DNA of 34,741 nucleotides, from assembly GCA_964650485.1 (NCBI GenBank), contig CAZYTX010000039.1:1-34741 (forward strand). The letters run 5' to 3'. Shown here piece by piece: positions 24,716-32,916 of the stretch. Origin of the DNA: CAZYTX01 sp964650485. Lineage in GTDB: Bacteria > RBG-13-61-14 > DATKZS01. Within the stretch, counting starts at the first letter, position 1. The number at the start of each line of letters is the position of its first letter. The translations under genes were made by a program, and so were the position numbers. The notes beneath the pieces are model-generated. The model saw only the letters and a list, made by a program, of their open reading frames with translations. It made no database searches and had not been told where the DNA came from.

Positions 24716-25204
24716 ATGCCCGAGTTCAGCATCAAAAAGATACTGGTGCCCCTTGATTTCTCCGAGATCACGGGGGCTGTGATCGAGTACTCCTGCTTCC
24801 TGGCGGAGCTTCTCGGGGCCGAGCTCACACTACTGCACGTGGTGCACGTGCCTCCCATGGCCGAGGCCAGCACCTGGCTCGACCCGGTGTTCTCGCCCGG
24901 GGTGGAGCAGGACATAACCCGGCAGATGAAGGATGGGGCGGAGTCGAAGCTAAAAGAGATCGCCGCGGACTGCGAAGAGAGGAGCACCAGGGCCGGGGCC
25001 ATGGTGAAGGTGGGTGTTCCCTACATCGAGATATCCAACGCCGCTGAGGAGGACGGGTTCGACCTTATCGTCATGGGCACCCAGGGCCACTCCGGGTTCA
25101 CCAGGTTCTTTCTGGGCAGCGTGACCCAGCGGGTGATCCACAGGGCCCACTGCAACGTGCTTTGCATAAAGCCCGATGAAGGCCTCCGCGATTCTGAAGG
25201 TTAA
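24716..25204 (+). CDS. universal stress protein (UspA family)
   Basis: A 162-residue cytoplasmic Usp with the full ATP-binding signature G-2x-G-9x-G-S (GTQG...LGS, about 122-136) and the N-terminal VPLDFS motif. It should bind ATP and is likely an ATP-type regulator. AAGGAGGGG precedes the ATG, 12 bases after the M28-like gene, so it closes that operon. Its partner is unknown. Confidence 0.93.
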   Translation: MPEFSIKKILVPLDFSEITGAVIEYSCFLAELLGAELTLLHVVHVPPMAEASTWLDPVFSPGVEQDITRQMKDGAESKLKEIAADCEERSTRAGAMVKVGVPYIEISNAAEEDGFDLIVMGTQGHSGFTRFFLGSVTQRVIHRAHCNVLCIKPDEGLRDSEG

Positions 25205-25207
25205 TAT

Positions 25208-25238
25208 GCGGCCGGGGCATGGGAGCCGCGGGGGCCGC
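25208..25238 (+). terminator. possible weak terminator or hairpin after the usp gene
   Basis: GCGGCC (25208-25213) and GGCCGC (25233-25238) form an inverted repeat, with an alternative shorter pairing inside. The following bases are T-rich but have no uninterrupted T-run, so a true intrinsic terminator is uncertain. Confidence 0.3.
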
Positions 25239-25242
25239 CTTC

Positions 25243-25270
25243 TTGATTCTGTGCCCCAAAATGCTAATAT
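25243..25270 (+). promoter_or_regulatory. possible promoter of the wzm-wzt cluster
   Basis: TTGATT (25243-25248) and TAATAT (25265-25270) lie 16 bases apart, each with four of six consensus matches, about 30 bases before the wzm ATG. It is plausible but weak. Confidence 0.33.
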
Positions 25271-25299
25271 ACATCATGAAATCTTGGTGACTTGAATCC

Positions 25300-26187
25300 A
25301 TGTCGTTTGAGCACACACAAGCCGTGGCAGGGGGCGGAGTCGAGACAACTACAGGTGACTCAACCGGTCCGACCCTTGTAATCGAGGCCGGCCGACAGGG
25401 CATCATTCCCTTGTTAAAGGAGTCGTGGCGTTACCGGGAGCTTTTGCTTTTCTTGAGCTGGCGGGACGTGTCCATCCGCTACAAGCAGGCCCTCTTGGGA
25501 GTTTTGTGGGTGGTCCTGCAACCCGCGGTAATGATGATTGTGTTCACCCTTTTCAACCGTCTGGCCAAGATAGACTCGGGCGGCTTCCCTTATCCCCTTT
25601 TCGTACTCGCCGGCATCATTCCATGGGCCTTTTTCGCGGAAGGCATCAAGCGTTCAAGCGACAGCATAGTGACCAACACCTCCCTGGTGACCAAGGTGTA
25701 TTTCCCCCGGATTATTATCCCGGCCGCGGCCTCTCTCTCGGCCGTGGTTGATTTCCTCATATCGCTTTTCATCCTCGGGGCCATCATGGCGTTTTACCGG
25801 TTTTCTCCGGGCCTGGAGGTCCTGGCCCTGCCCCTGTTCATGGCGCTCATTTTCATGATGGCCACGAGCTTCGGAATGATTTTCTCGGCCACCAACGTGA
25901 GGTTCCGGGACGTGAAATATACCACCGGCTTCCTCTTGCAGATGTGGATGTTCGCCTCGCCTGTGTTGTATCCTTACCATGAGGTGACAGAGAAGTTCGA
26001 GTTCCTGGGAGGACTGTTGATCCTAAACCCCATGGTGGGCATCATCGAAGGTTTCCGCTGGTCGCTGTTGGGGGCGCCCTTTCCGGGAGTGGAGCTCGCC
26101 TTCTCTTGCGCCATCGGCCTGGTTATGCTTTTATCAGGGGTAGCGTACTTCCGTAGGGTTGAGAGGACCTTTGCCGACGTGATTTGA
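25300..26187 (+). CDS. wzm: ABC-2 type polysaccharide export permease (Wzm)
   Basis: A 295-residue inner-membrane permease of the Wzm/TagG/KpsM group. A hydrophilic N-terminus of about 40 residues leads to an amphipathic segment with the family-typical RDVSIRYKQALLGVLW, followed by six membrane helices. Together with Wzt it exports an undecaprenyl-linked polysaccharide across the inner membrane. The gene is GC-rich like the genes to its left, unlike the cluster it serves. No strong ribosome site precedes the ATG. It lies 25 bases before wzt. Teichoic-acid transport is excluded by the Gram-negative context only by inference. Confidence 0.92.
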   Translation: MSFEHTQAVAGGGVETTTGDSTGPTLVIEAGRQGIIPLLKESWRYRELLLFLSWRDVSIRYKQALLGVLWVVLQPAVMMIVFTLFNRLAKIDSGGFPYPLFVLAGIIPWAFFAEGIKRSSDSIVTNTSLVTKVYFPRIIIPAAASLSAVVDFLISLFILGAIMAFYRFSPGLEVLALPLFMALIFMMATSFGMIFSATNVRFRDVKYTTGFLLQMWMFASPVLYPYHEVTEKFEFLGGLLILNPMVGIIEGFRWSLLGAPFPGVELAFSCAIGLVMLLSGVAYFRRVERTFADVI

Positions 26188-26212
26188 GATGGGAGCTTTT
26201 GGGTGATCGGTT

Positions 26213-27490
26213 ATGGCGGAAACCGCGATCAGAGTTGATGGACTTTCAAAGGTGTACCGCATAGGTGCGCGGCAGGAGCTGGACTACTCTTTGCGCTCCG
26301 CGGCGGTGGATTACTTCAAGTCAAGAGCGAGGAGGCTTACCGGGAAGAGCCTGCTCGAAGACGCCGAAGACACCATCTGGGCATTGAAGGACGTGTCCTT
26401 CCAGGTTGACCGCGGCGAGGTCCTGGGTATTATAGGGAGGAACGGGGCCGGCAAGACCACCCTCTTGAAGATACTCTCAAGAATTACGGAGCCGACAAAA
26501 GGCAGGGTCGAGCTGCGGGGAAGGGTGGCGAGCCTCTTGGAGGTCGGCACCGGCTTTCACCCCGAGCTCACCGGACGCGAGAACATCTTCCTGAACGGCG
26601 CGGTCCTGGGCATGAGCCGGGCGGAGATCAAGAAAAAGTTCGACGAGATCGTGGAATTCGCCGAGGTGGAGAAGTTCCTCGACACCCCGGTCAAGCGCTA
26701 CTCGGACGGCATGCGGGTGCGGCTGGCATTCGCCGTGGCAGCGCACCTCCAGCCCGAGATACTGCTGGTGGACGAGGTCCTGGCAGTGGGAGACGCCGCC
26801 TTCCAGAAGAAGTGCCTTAATAAAGTAAGCCAAATAAGCAGAGCTGGGAGGACTGTACTACAGGTTAGCCATAATATGACCGCCATCCGCAGCTTTTCTA
26901 ACAGGGCTTTTATATTGCAACATGGTATAATCGATTTTATCGGGGATGTACATAAATGCGTTGACAAATATTTAGCTACATCAGTCGAGAAGAGACACAG
27001 AATCATGGACACATCCAATATTTATCGCCCGGAAAATCATGGAGAAAAGATACGTGTTGAAAGAGTGGAAATGAAATGCTTTGGAAACGACGCAAGTATT
27101 CCCTTAGGTTCTCCGCTTGAGTTAAAAATTAATATTGCGGTGAGAAAGCCCGTAGAACAGGTGGCTATAGGATTGGGAGTATTCTCGAAAGACAATATAA
27201 AGATTCTAGGAAGTAACAGTGCTATTGACCGTGGCGTTTTTGAGAAGCTGGATGTTGGCAACTATCTTGTCAAGGCAAGGATGGATCCTTTACTTTTGGC
27301 TCCAGGTGAGTATTTTCTTGATATGGATGTGCGAAGTGCAAATGAACGACTAGATTATCTTAGAACCTTTTATGCATTCCGCATTCTTGATAACCGTAAC
27401 TATGACACTAATTGGTATAGAACCCAAGAAGGTTTTATTTTGTCAAATTATCAATGGCAGTTGAGCTTTCTTGGTGCTAGTTGCTCTTAA
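26213..27490 (+). CDS. wzt: ABC transporter ATPase with carbohydrate-binding domain (Wzt)
   Basis: A 425-residue ATPase of the O-antigen exporter. Nucleotide-binding domain: Walker A GRNGAGKTT (75-83), signature YSDGM (163-167), Walker B ILLVDE (183-188), H-loop H220. After about residue 270 comes a beta-rich Wzt C-terminal domain that, in studied O-antigen systems, recognises the modified end of the chain. The unusual feature is composition: codons up to about residue 201 are GC-rich, but from about 26816 onward they become AT-rich abruptly, still in frame. The C-terminal half therefore appears to have been exchanged with the foreign sugar genes downstream. Export of a chain capped by one of the local methyltransferases would fit. 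Confidence 0.92.
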   Translation: MAETAIRVDGLSKVYRIGARQELDYSLRSAAVDYFKSRARRLTGKSLLEDAEDTIWALKDVSFQVDRGEVLGIIGRNGAGKTTLLKILSRITEPTKGRVELRGRVASLLEVGTGFHPELTGRENIFLNGAVLGMSRAEIKKKFDEIVEFAEVEKFLDTPVKRYSDGMRVRLAFAVAAHLQPEILLVDEVLAVGDAAFQKKCLNKVSQISRAGRTVLQVSHNMTAIRSFSNRAFILQHGIIDFIGDVHKCVDKYLATSVEKRHRIMDTSNIYRPENHGEKIRVERVEMKCFGNDASIPLGSPLELKINIAVRKPVEQVAIGLGVFSKDNIKILGSNSAIDRGVFEKLDVGNYLVKARMDPLLLAPGEYFLDMDVRSANERLDYLRTFYAFRILDNRNYDTNWYRTQEGFILSNYQWQLSFLGASCS

Positions 27491-27529
27491 TGAGGATAAT
27501 TATCATAAGCCGAAAGGTTCCATGATCTG

Positions 27530-29839
27530 GTGAAGAAGATGAACTTTCATGAACTTTCGTCCATGCCCTTTATACAACTTTTTGCTTCCCCTGCGTGCAA
27601 CTTAAGTTGTTCCTATTGTTCCGCGCCAATGAAACGCAACAGGCATTCTTTGCTAAAAAGAATATCAGAGGTGGACTTTCTTCAGTCTCCAGAAGTTCAT
27701 GATCTTATATGCAATATACCCAATACACATTTTTATCTCAGCGGAGGTGAACCTCTTATTCATCCAGGCATTAAAGAATTTGTGAAGATCGCTGGTGAAC
27801 ATGGACATGTCGTATCAATAGATACTAATATCTGTGTTGATATTGATTATCTCAATGATCTTTTGGAATCGTGGGATAGAGATTGGCTGGGCTTTATGAA
27901 TATCAGCCATCATCTCATATGTAATATTTCCTTTAATTTTATCGAGCAAAGGACTAATTTAATTAGGAAATACGGCATTCTAAATTTTGTGAAGTACATT
28001 GGCATACCAGAACATTTTCCTAAAATAAAGCAGAACATGAAAATACTGCATAATCAGAATATCGGGTGCGCAGTTACTATACTTACCGGCGAGTGGCGCG
28101 GACGTATATATCCTCGTGATTACAGCCTCGATGAATCTATTTCTCTGCTAGATATGATGACTCTTAATACTCATGGCCTTCAGGTTTTCGGCGGCATTCA
28201 TTCGAAAGGCATCCATTGCAGGGGAGGCCAGGACTTTATTGCGTACAACATGAACGGGGAGAAGGAAATTATACCTTGTTGCCATGGTTCAGCTTTCCCA
28301 AAACGTCTCGATGAAACGTTCTTCGTGACTAAAAAGAAGGACAAACTTCCATGTCCAATTGAGCAGTGCTATGGCGACGTTATGATAATATCAGGAATAA
28401 ACTTCATCACCGACGAAACTGAGCGTTTTGAGAGGCTATGCAGGGGGGAATCTGAGTTTGTGGGCGCAAGATCTATCATCGATTTTATAACGGAAATAAC
28501 GCGAAAAGGTTTCAGGGTATACGATCGCAAGAAGTTCGCCGAGGTCAAGCGCCATTTATACCCAGGCTTTCCCCTTTTTACCAGAAGTGATTCAACGATA
28601 GCGAGGATAAGAAGCCTTGCCAAGCGGGCTCCAGCAAGGGCAAGAAGAGCTGTCTATCGCCAAAGAAAACGAATAGATCCCTATTCATCTCTGAACGCAC
28701 TGCAAGTTCCAAGTGAGGTTAAAGATAAGACAGGTGAAGAGATACAGGAACATCTGAGACGCTTTATAGACGAATATCCGAATGCTGGATCCGTTATGAG
28801 GAACTTCGATCTGGATGAGGCAATACAAAACGAACAAGACAAGATACCAGTTAGTGACAAGAGGCTGCATGCCCGTTACCTGGCCAAGAAAGTAATTCAA
28901 GACCTTTACGGGTTGCCGAAGAAGATAAACGTGGAGATATCAGCGTTATGCCCGCTCAATTGCGAGTATTGTGTTCTTAGAGATCTTAAGAGTTTCCGGC
29001 GAAAATCCCTTATGGAATATGACGATTACAAAAGAATATGGAGGTACATGGAACCATTTACTACCGAGGTTGAGTTTACCGGCGGGGAACCTCTTGTCAA
29101 TAAAGATCTGTTTGATATTATCATCGAGGCAGGCAAGACAGGAGTTCATACCACACTGACCACCAACGCACAACTTCTCACTGAGAGGAAAATAGAACAG
29201 GTTCTTGAGGCAAAACCCTCTAGAATCCTGATTGCGTATGATAGCAGCGATGCCCAAAAGTACGATTCAACTCGTATCAAAGGCAGCTTATCCAAGCTGA
29301 AGAGAAACGTTGAACGACTTGTCCAAATAAAAAAAGAACAGGGTGCAACCTCTCCTAAAATAGTTTTGCAGATGGTAGTCCATAAAAAGAACAAGGATGA
29401 TGTAGAAACCTTCTGGGAGGAAGCGAGAGAGGTCGGCGCTGATGAGGCAACAATAAAGCCGATCTTGGTCTGGCCGGGGATTGGGCCAGAATACGAAAGA
29501 ACAATGATCGAAAACTACCTGATACCCGGACATGCCTTGAGCTACCATTCAGTGGATGAAAATGGGGATCTGGTAAAACCTCGTCAGCCAGGAGTCTGTC
29601 CAAATATTCAGCAGGTTCATATAGGCAGCGGGAGCGAAGTGATTCCCTGCTGGTATCTTTTGAAGGATACATACATTGCCGGATACGCATCAGATGAACC
29701 TTTTTACGATATATGGTGGAGTGATGAATATATTAAATACAGAAAAAAAATGCTGTATGATGTGGCAAACAAGGGGTGTCCTGGCTGCATCGGAATATAT
29801 GATCCGATGCTTTGGGTCGGACGAACCTTCAACAGATAG
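27530..29839 (+). CDS. tandem radical SAM protein with two CX3CX2C domains and SPASM-like cysteines
   Basis: A 769-residue fusion with two radical SAM units. Unit one has C23, C27 and C30, SGGEPL (about 67-72) and later cysteines in IIPCCHG and CPIEQC. Unit two, after a basic linker (about 345-380), has C474, C478 and C481, TGGEPL and an auxiliary-cluster-like region (PGVCPN, VIPCWYL, KGCPGC). Each unit resembles SPASM/Twitch enzymes that modify peptides, sugars or cofactors. Two complete units in one chain are unusual. The start is uncertain: GTG 27530 or ATG 27539. The gene is AT-rich and sits between wzt and the methyltransferases, so a role in modifying the exported glycan is inferred. 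The substrate is unknown. Confidence 0.85.
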   Translation: MKKMNFHELSSMPFIQLFASPACNLSCSYCSAPMKRNRHSLLKRISEVDFLQSPEVHDLICNIPNTHFYLSGGEPLIHPGIKEFVKIAGEHGHVVSIDTNICVDIDYLNDLLESWDRDWLGFMNISHHLICNISFNFIEQRTNLIRKYGILNFVKYIGIPEHFPKIKQNMKILHNQNIGCAVTILTGEWRGRIYPRDYSLDESISLLDMMTLNTHGLQVFGGIHSKGIHCRGGQDFIAYNMNGEKEIIPCCHGSAFPKRLDETFFVTKKKDKLPCPIEQCYGDVMIISGINFITDETERFERLCRGESEFVGARSIIDFITEITRKGFRVYDRKKFAEVKRHLYPGFPLFTRSDSTIARIRSLAKRAPARARRAVYRQRKRIDPYSSLNALQVPSEVKDKTGEEIQEHLRRFIDEYPNAGSVMRNFDLDEAIQNEQDKIPVSDKRLHARYLAKKVIQDLYGLPKKINVEISALCPLNCEYCVLRDLKSFRRKSLMEYDDYKRIWRYMEPFTTEVEFTGGEPLVNKDLFDIIIEAGKTGVHTTLTTNAQLLTERKIEQVLEAKPSRILIAYDSSDAQKYDSTRIKGSLSKLKRNVERLVQIKKEQGATSPKIVLQMVVHKKNKDDVETFWEEAREVGADEATIKPILVWPGIGPEYERTMIENYLIPGHALSYHSVDENGDLVKPRQPGVCPNIQQVHIGSGSEVIPCWYLLKDTYIAGYASDEPFYDIWWSDEYIKYRKKMLYDVANKGCPGCIGIYDPMLWVGRTFNR

Positions 29840-30297
29840 AACACGAAGGGCGATTCTTATATTAACATACGTATTTTACCAGGAACAAGCTTGCAAAGAA
29901 AGTCCACGAAAGATGATGGAAATGCGGCAACAATGAAAAATAGCAGAAAAATATCTTGCCTGTTTAAATACTTGCAAGATCGAATGATCCGGAAATATAT
30001 TACGAACAAAGCTTTTAGCATGATCAGGATTCTGGTCTTTCCCGATATTATTAATTTCAGGAAAATTGATTCAGCGATTGATGAATATTTATCTCCACAA
30101 GAACCTATTGAGAGCAAGTTGCGACCTCTTAATCGAGTTGCAAATACATAAAGCTATAATTATAGAGGGTATTAGCAAACCGTTCTTATCGTTTGATAGT
30201 GGAGTTTATGTCTTCAGACGGAAGGCGTTAGCGAGATTTGCATAGTTATTGATATTTTAATGAGAGTATCAGACAATCTTTACTATTGTTTTTATTA
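29840..30297. other. AT-rich intergenic stretch, no convincing gene
   Basis: About 460 bases between the radical SAM gene and the broken methyltransferase. One plus-strand frame runs from TTG 29891 (ATG 29933) to 30151 and encodes a basic, mostly helical-looking peptide without a ribosome site or recognisable motif. It may be a remnant of a lost cluster gene. No terminator is evident. Confidence 0.4.
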
Positions 30298-31103
30298 ATG
30301 AAAGGTCGAATGTTGCTACGAAGGAAATTTAAGCTGGCTGCCAGACAAAATCAGGGAACTTTTGACAAGGATAAATGGAGTTGTCCATTTCAATTACTGC
30401 GTGAAAAATGGAGAGAGGTTCCAGCGGCTGGTATAACACGCGTTATGACTGAAAGCCTCCTGCAAATGGACAATGAGGAATTATTAAAAATTTGGCGTGC
30501 TGAAAAGTTAAACGAAACTACGGGTGACAGGTTCGATGTGCGGGGCTGGTATCATTTAATTTATAAAGACGTGCTTCGCGATAAGATGGTTATGGATGTT
30601 GGCTGCGGGTTGGGGATTGACGGCATAACATTTGCGTGGAATGGCGCAAGAGTGATTTTTGTTGTATAGTGGAGTGCAATCTGCGTCTTGTGAAAAGGCT
30701 CTGTGAGTTGCTAGGTTTGAATCGTGTCGAGTTCTGCTATAAGGAAGACACTGATTCTTTTTCTGTTCTACCGAAGGACTATGATGCTATATGGTGCCAA
30801 GTAATTTTGCATCACGCTCCATTCGACATAGTTAAAATGGAAGCGAACGAGATTACCAAACATTTGCCAATTGGCGGACGCTGGATAGAATTGTCGTATC
30901 CCGAGGCCCGCTGGAAACGAGATGGGAAAAAGCCGTTTAATAAATGGGGTGAGGTGACTGATGGCCCTGGGACACAATGGGCCGAGTGGTACGATCTAGA
31001 GAAGTTAAAGAGACGCCTTGCGCCTGCGGAATTAGAGACGGTATTGTATTTCGAATTTTGCAATAGTAATTTCAACTGGTTTGATTTACTGAGGGTAAGG
31101 TAA
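30298..31103 (+). pseudogene. class I SAM-dependent methyltransferase, frameshifted
   Basis: Two overlapping frames together make one methyltransferase of about 268 residues. The first (ATG 30298, stop TAG 30667-30669) carries SAM-binding motif I MDVGCGLG and the strand VIFV. The second frame, offset by -1, takes up at once with IVECNLRLVKRLCELLG and runs to 31103, including IWCQVILHH (motif IV region). Restoring one base after position 30664 would give the family-expected V-D-I-V-E, so a single-base deletion is the simplest cause. The protein is probably non-functional unless this is a sequencing error. In the cluster it would have methylated a sugar of the exported polysaccharide. Confidence 0.8.
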
Positions 31104-31105
31104 TT

Positions 31106-31852
31106 ATGGATATATTCACTGTCCCAGTCGGAGATCTTCACAGAAAGCTTGGCTTCAAGGAGCCTTTGAAACATCCAGATTCTTCCTTGTCGAAACCGTT
31201 GGGCGAATGGAATATGGATAGTGACGACTCACCTATACTTAGGTATATTTACAGAAACTTCAAGCCGAGGCGGCACCTGGAGTTCGGAACATGGCAGGGG
31301 GAGGGGGTCCTTTATTGCCTGGAGGAATGTAAGGCCATGGTGTGGACAATAAATATTCCTTTTGGCGAGGTCTCACCAAAAGGAAAAAGCGCATATTGCC
31401 ATACTGCAAACGAGAGGAAGAAAATACAAGAATGGGCAAAAAAAATAGGCTTGCCTTATAAGAAGGACTGGTATCGCACGGATAGCATAGGGTACATTGG
31501 CCGTAAGTATCTTGAGAAGGACTTGGGAAACAGGGTCTGTCAAATATATTGCGACAGCACGGAGTGGGATATCTCTCAGTATCCAGAGGCTTTTTTTGAC
31601 TCTATACTCATAGACGGCGGACACCAGCCCCGGGTGATCCTGAGCGACACTGAAAAAGCGTTGAAACTTTTGCGCAAAGGAGGGATCCTCATGTGGCATG
31701 ACTTCTGTCCGGATAAAGAGGTCAGGAAAAAGTGCCAGTCGGTAAAAGAAGTGGTGAGCACGATTGAAAGCAACCGGGATTGGATTGACCATCACATGGA
31801 GAGTCTCTTCTGGATCAATCCTAGCTGGATACTTCTAGGAATAAAAAAATAA
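31106..31852 (+). CDS. class I SAM-dependent methyltransferase-like protein
   Basis: A 248-residue cytoplasmic protein with a Rossmann-type start of the SAM domain (HLEFGTWQGEG, about 58-68), an acidic residue region ending in DSILIDGGHQ (about 165-174) and GGILMWHDF (about 192-200). This pattern is seen in the Methyltransf_24 / macrocin O-methyltransferase-like group, which often modify sugars. It starts two bases after the frameshifted methyltransferase, and its stop overlaps the start of the next gene by one base, so it is translated in a coupled manner. Composition is intermediate between the AT-rich island and the GC-rich flank. The target sugar is unknown. Confidence 0.78.
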   Translation: MDIFTVPVGDLHRKLGFKEPLKHPDSSLSKPLGEWNMDSDDSPILRYIYRNFKPRRHLEFGTWQGEGVLYCLEECKAMVWTINIPFGEVSPKGKSAYCHTANERKKIQEWAKKIGLPYKKDWYRTDSIGYIGRKYLEKDLGNRVCQIYCDSTEWDISQYPEAFFDSILIDGGHQPRVILSDTEKALKLLRKGGILMWHDFCPDKEVRKKCQSVKEVVSTIESNRDWIDHHMESLFWINPSWILLGIKK

Positions 31853-32916
31853 TGGCTCGGGGATTGCCTTCACCGTACATAAGCATCGTTGCCACCAGCC
31901 GCAACGACGACCACGGCGGCAACCTGCTCTACCGGATGCAACTCTTCGTGAACGGCCTTCTGGCCCAATGCAAGAGACACGACCTTGCCGCCGAGCTGAT
32001 TTTAGTGGAGTGGAACCCTCCCCAAGAGCGGCCCAAGCTGGCCGAGGCGCTACAATGGCCGGACGACCCCGGTCCGTGCAGCGTGCGAATAATCGAGGTG
32101 CCGCAGGAGGTTCACCGCCGCTTCAAGCATTCGGACCGGCTTCCCCTGTTCCAGATGATTGGCAAGAACGTGGGCATCCGGCGGGCACGCGGCCGGTTCA
32201 TGCTGGCTACAAACATTGATATTCTATTCTCCGATGAATTGATACGGTTCTGGGCAGGACTCCGCTTACGGCTGGGACCAATGTACCGCATAGACCGCCG
32301 CGACGTGGCAGCGCAGGTGCCCCTGGAACTACCGATTGAAGCGCAGCTTGAATATTGCCGAAATCATGTCATAAGAATCGCAAAACGTCATGGTACTCTC
32401 GGCTTGGGCCCGGAGTATCCTTCCTATATTTATAACAAGTTCACCTTGAAGAGGCATATCTACGAAAAGATCCAGGACTGGCGCATACTCCCGGTTACCC
32501 GGGTAAAGCGCTTGCATACAAACGCCTGCGGGGACTTTACGCTACTGCCCGTGGAGTACTGGTACTTTCTTCGCGGGTATCCGGAACTTGAAATGTATTC
32601 CCTTCATATGGATTCTTTGCTCTGCCATGCGGCCCACCATTCCGGATTCTGGGAAAAGGTGCTGCAAGACCCGATGAGGATCTATCATATCGAGCATAGT
32701 ACGGGTTCCGGCTGGACGCCGGACGGCCAACAAGAATTATACAAGCGACTGGATGAAGCCGGCATTCCCAGGTTGAGCAATGCGCAGTTTGACGCCTGGA
32801 CCATAAAGATGCGGCGGGAGCGCAAACCCATCATGTTCAACGACGAAAACTGGGGCCTGGCCAAAGACGACCTGCCGGAATCAGATATATATACAAGTAT
32901 AGGACCAGAACGATGA
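31852..32916 (+). CDS. glycosyltransferase-like protein (GT-A fold, family 2-like)
   Basis: A 354-residue protein with a GT-A start (YISIVATSRND, about 8-18) and a DXD-like element in LATNIDILFSDEL (about 117-129). The conserved region between resembles GT2 enzymes, but the second half is not familiar to me. It probably adds one sugar to the lipid-linked chain at the cytoplasmic membrane face. Its ATG overlaps the upstream stop by one base, and the following gene overlaps it by four bases (ATGA). GC content is back to the level of the left flank here, which marks the right end of the AT-rich island. Confidence 0.72.
   Translation: MARGLPSPYISIVATSRNDDHGGNLLYRMQLFVNGLLAQCKRHDLAAELILVEWNPPQERPKLAEALQWPDDPGPCSVRIIEVPQEVHRRFKHSDRLPLFQMIGKNVGIRRARGRFMLATNIDILFSDELIRFWAGLRLRLGPMYRIDRRDVAAQVPLELPIEAQLEYCRNHVIRIAKRHGTLGLGPEYPSYIYNKFTLKRHIYEKIQDWRILPVTRVKRLHTNACGDFTLLPVEYWYFLRGYPELEMYSLHMDSLLCHAAHHSGFWEKVLQDPMRIYHIEHSTGSGWTPDGQQELYKRLDEAGIPRLSNAQFDAWTIKMRRERKPIMFNDENWGLAKDDLPESDIYTSIGPER

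Noticed and set aside
29676..29936. Plus-strand frame of 86 codons at the end of the radical SAM gene
   Set aside because: Mostly overlaps the radical SAM gene in another frame and has no recognisable features.
30640..30670. Programmed -1 ribosomal frameshift in the methyltransferase
   Set aside because: There is a run of five T, but no slippery heptamer in the correct phase and no obvious stimulatory structure; a one-base deletion explains the VDIVE motif better.
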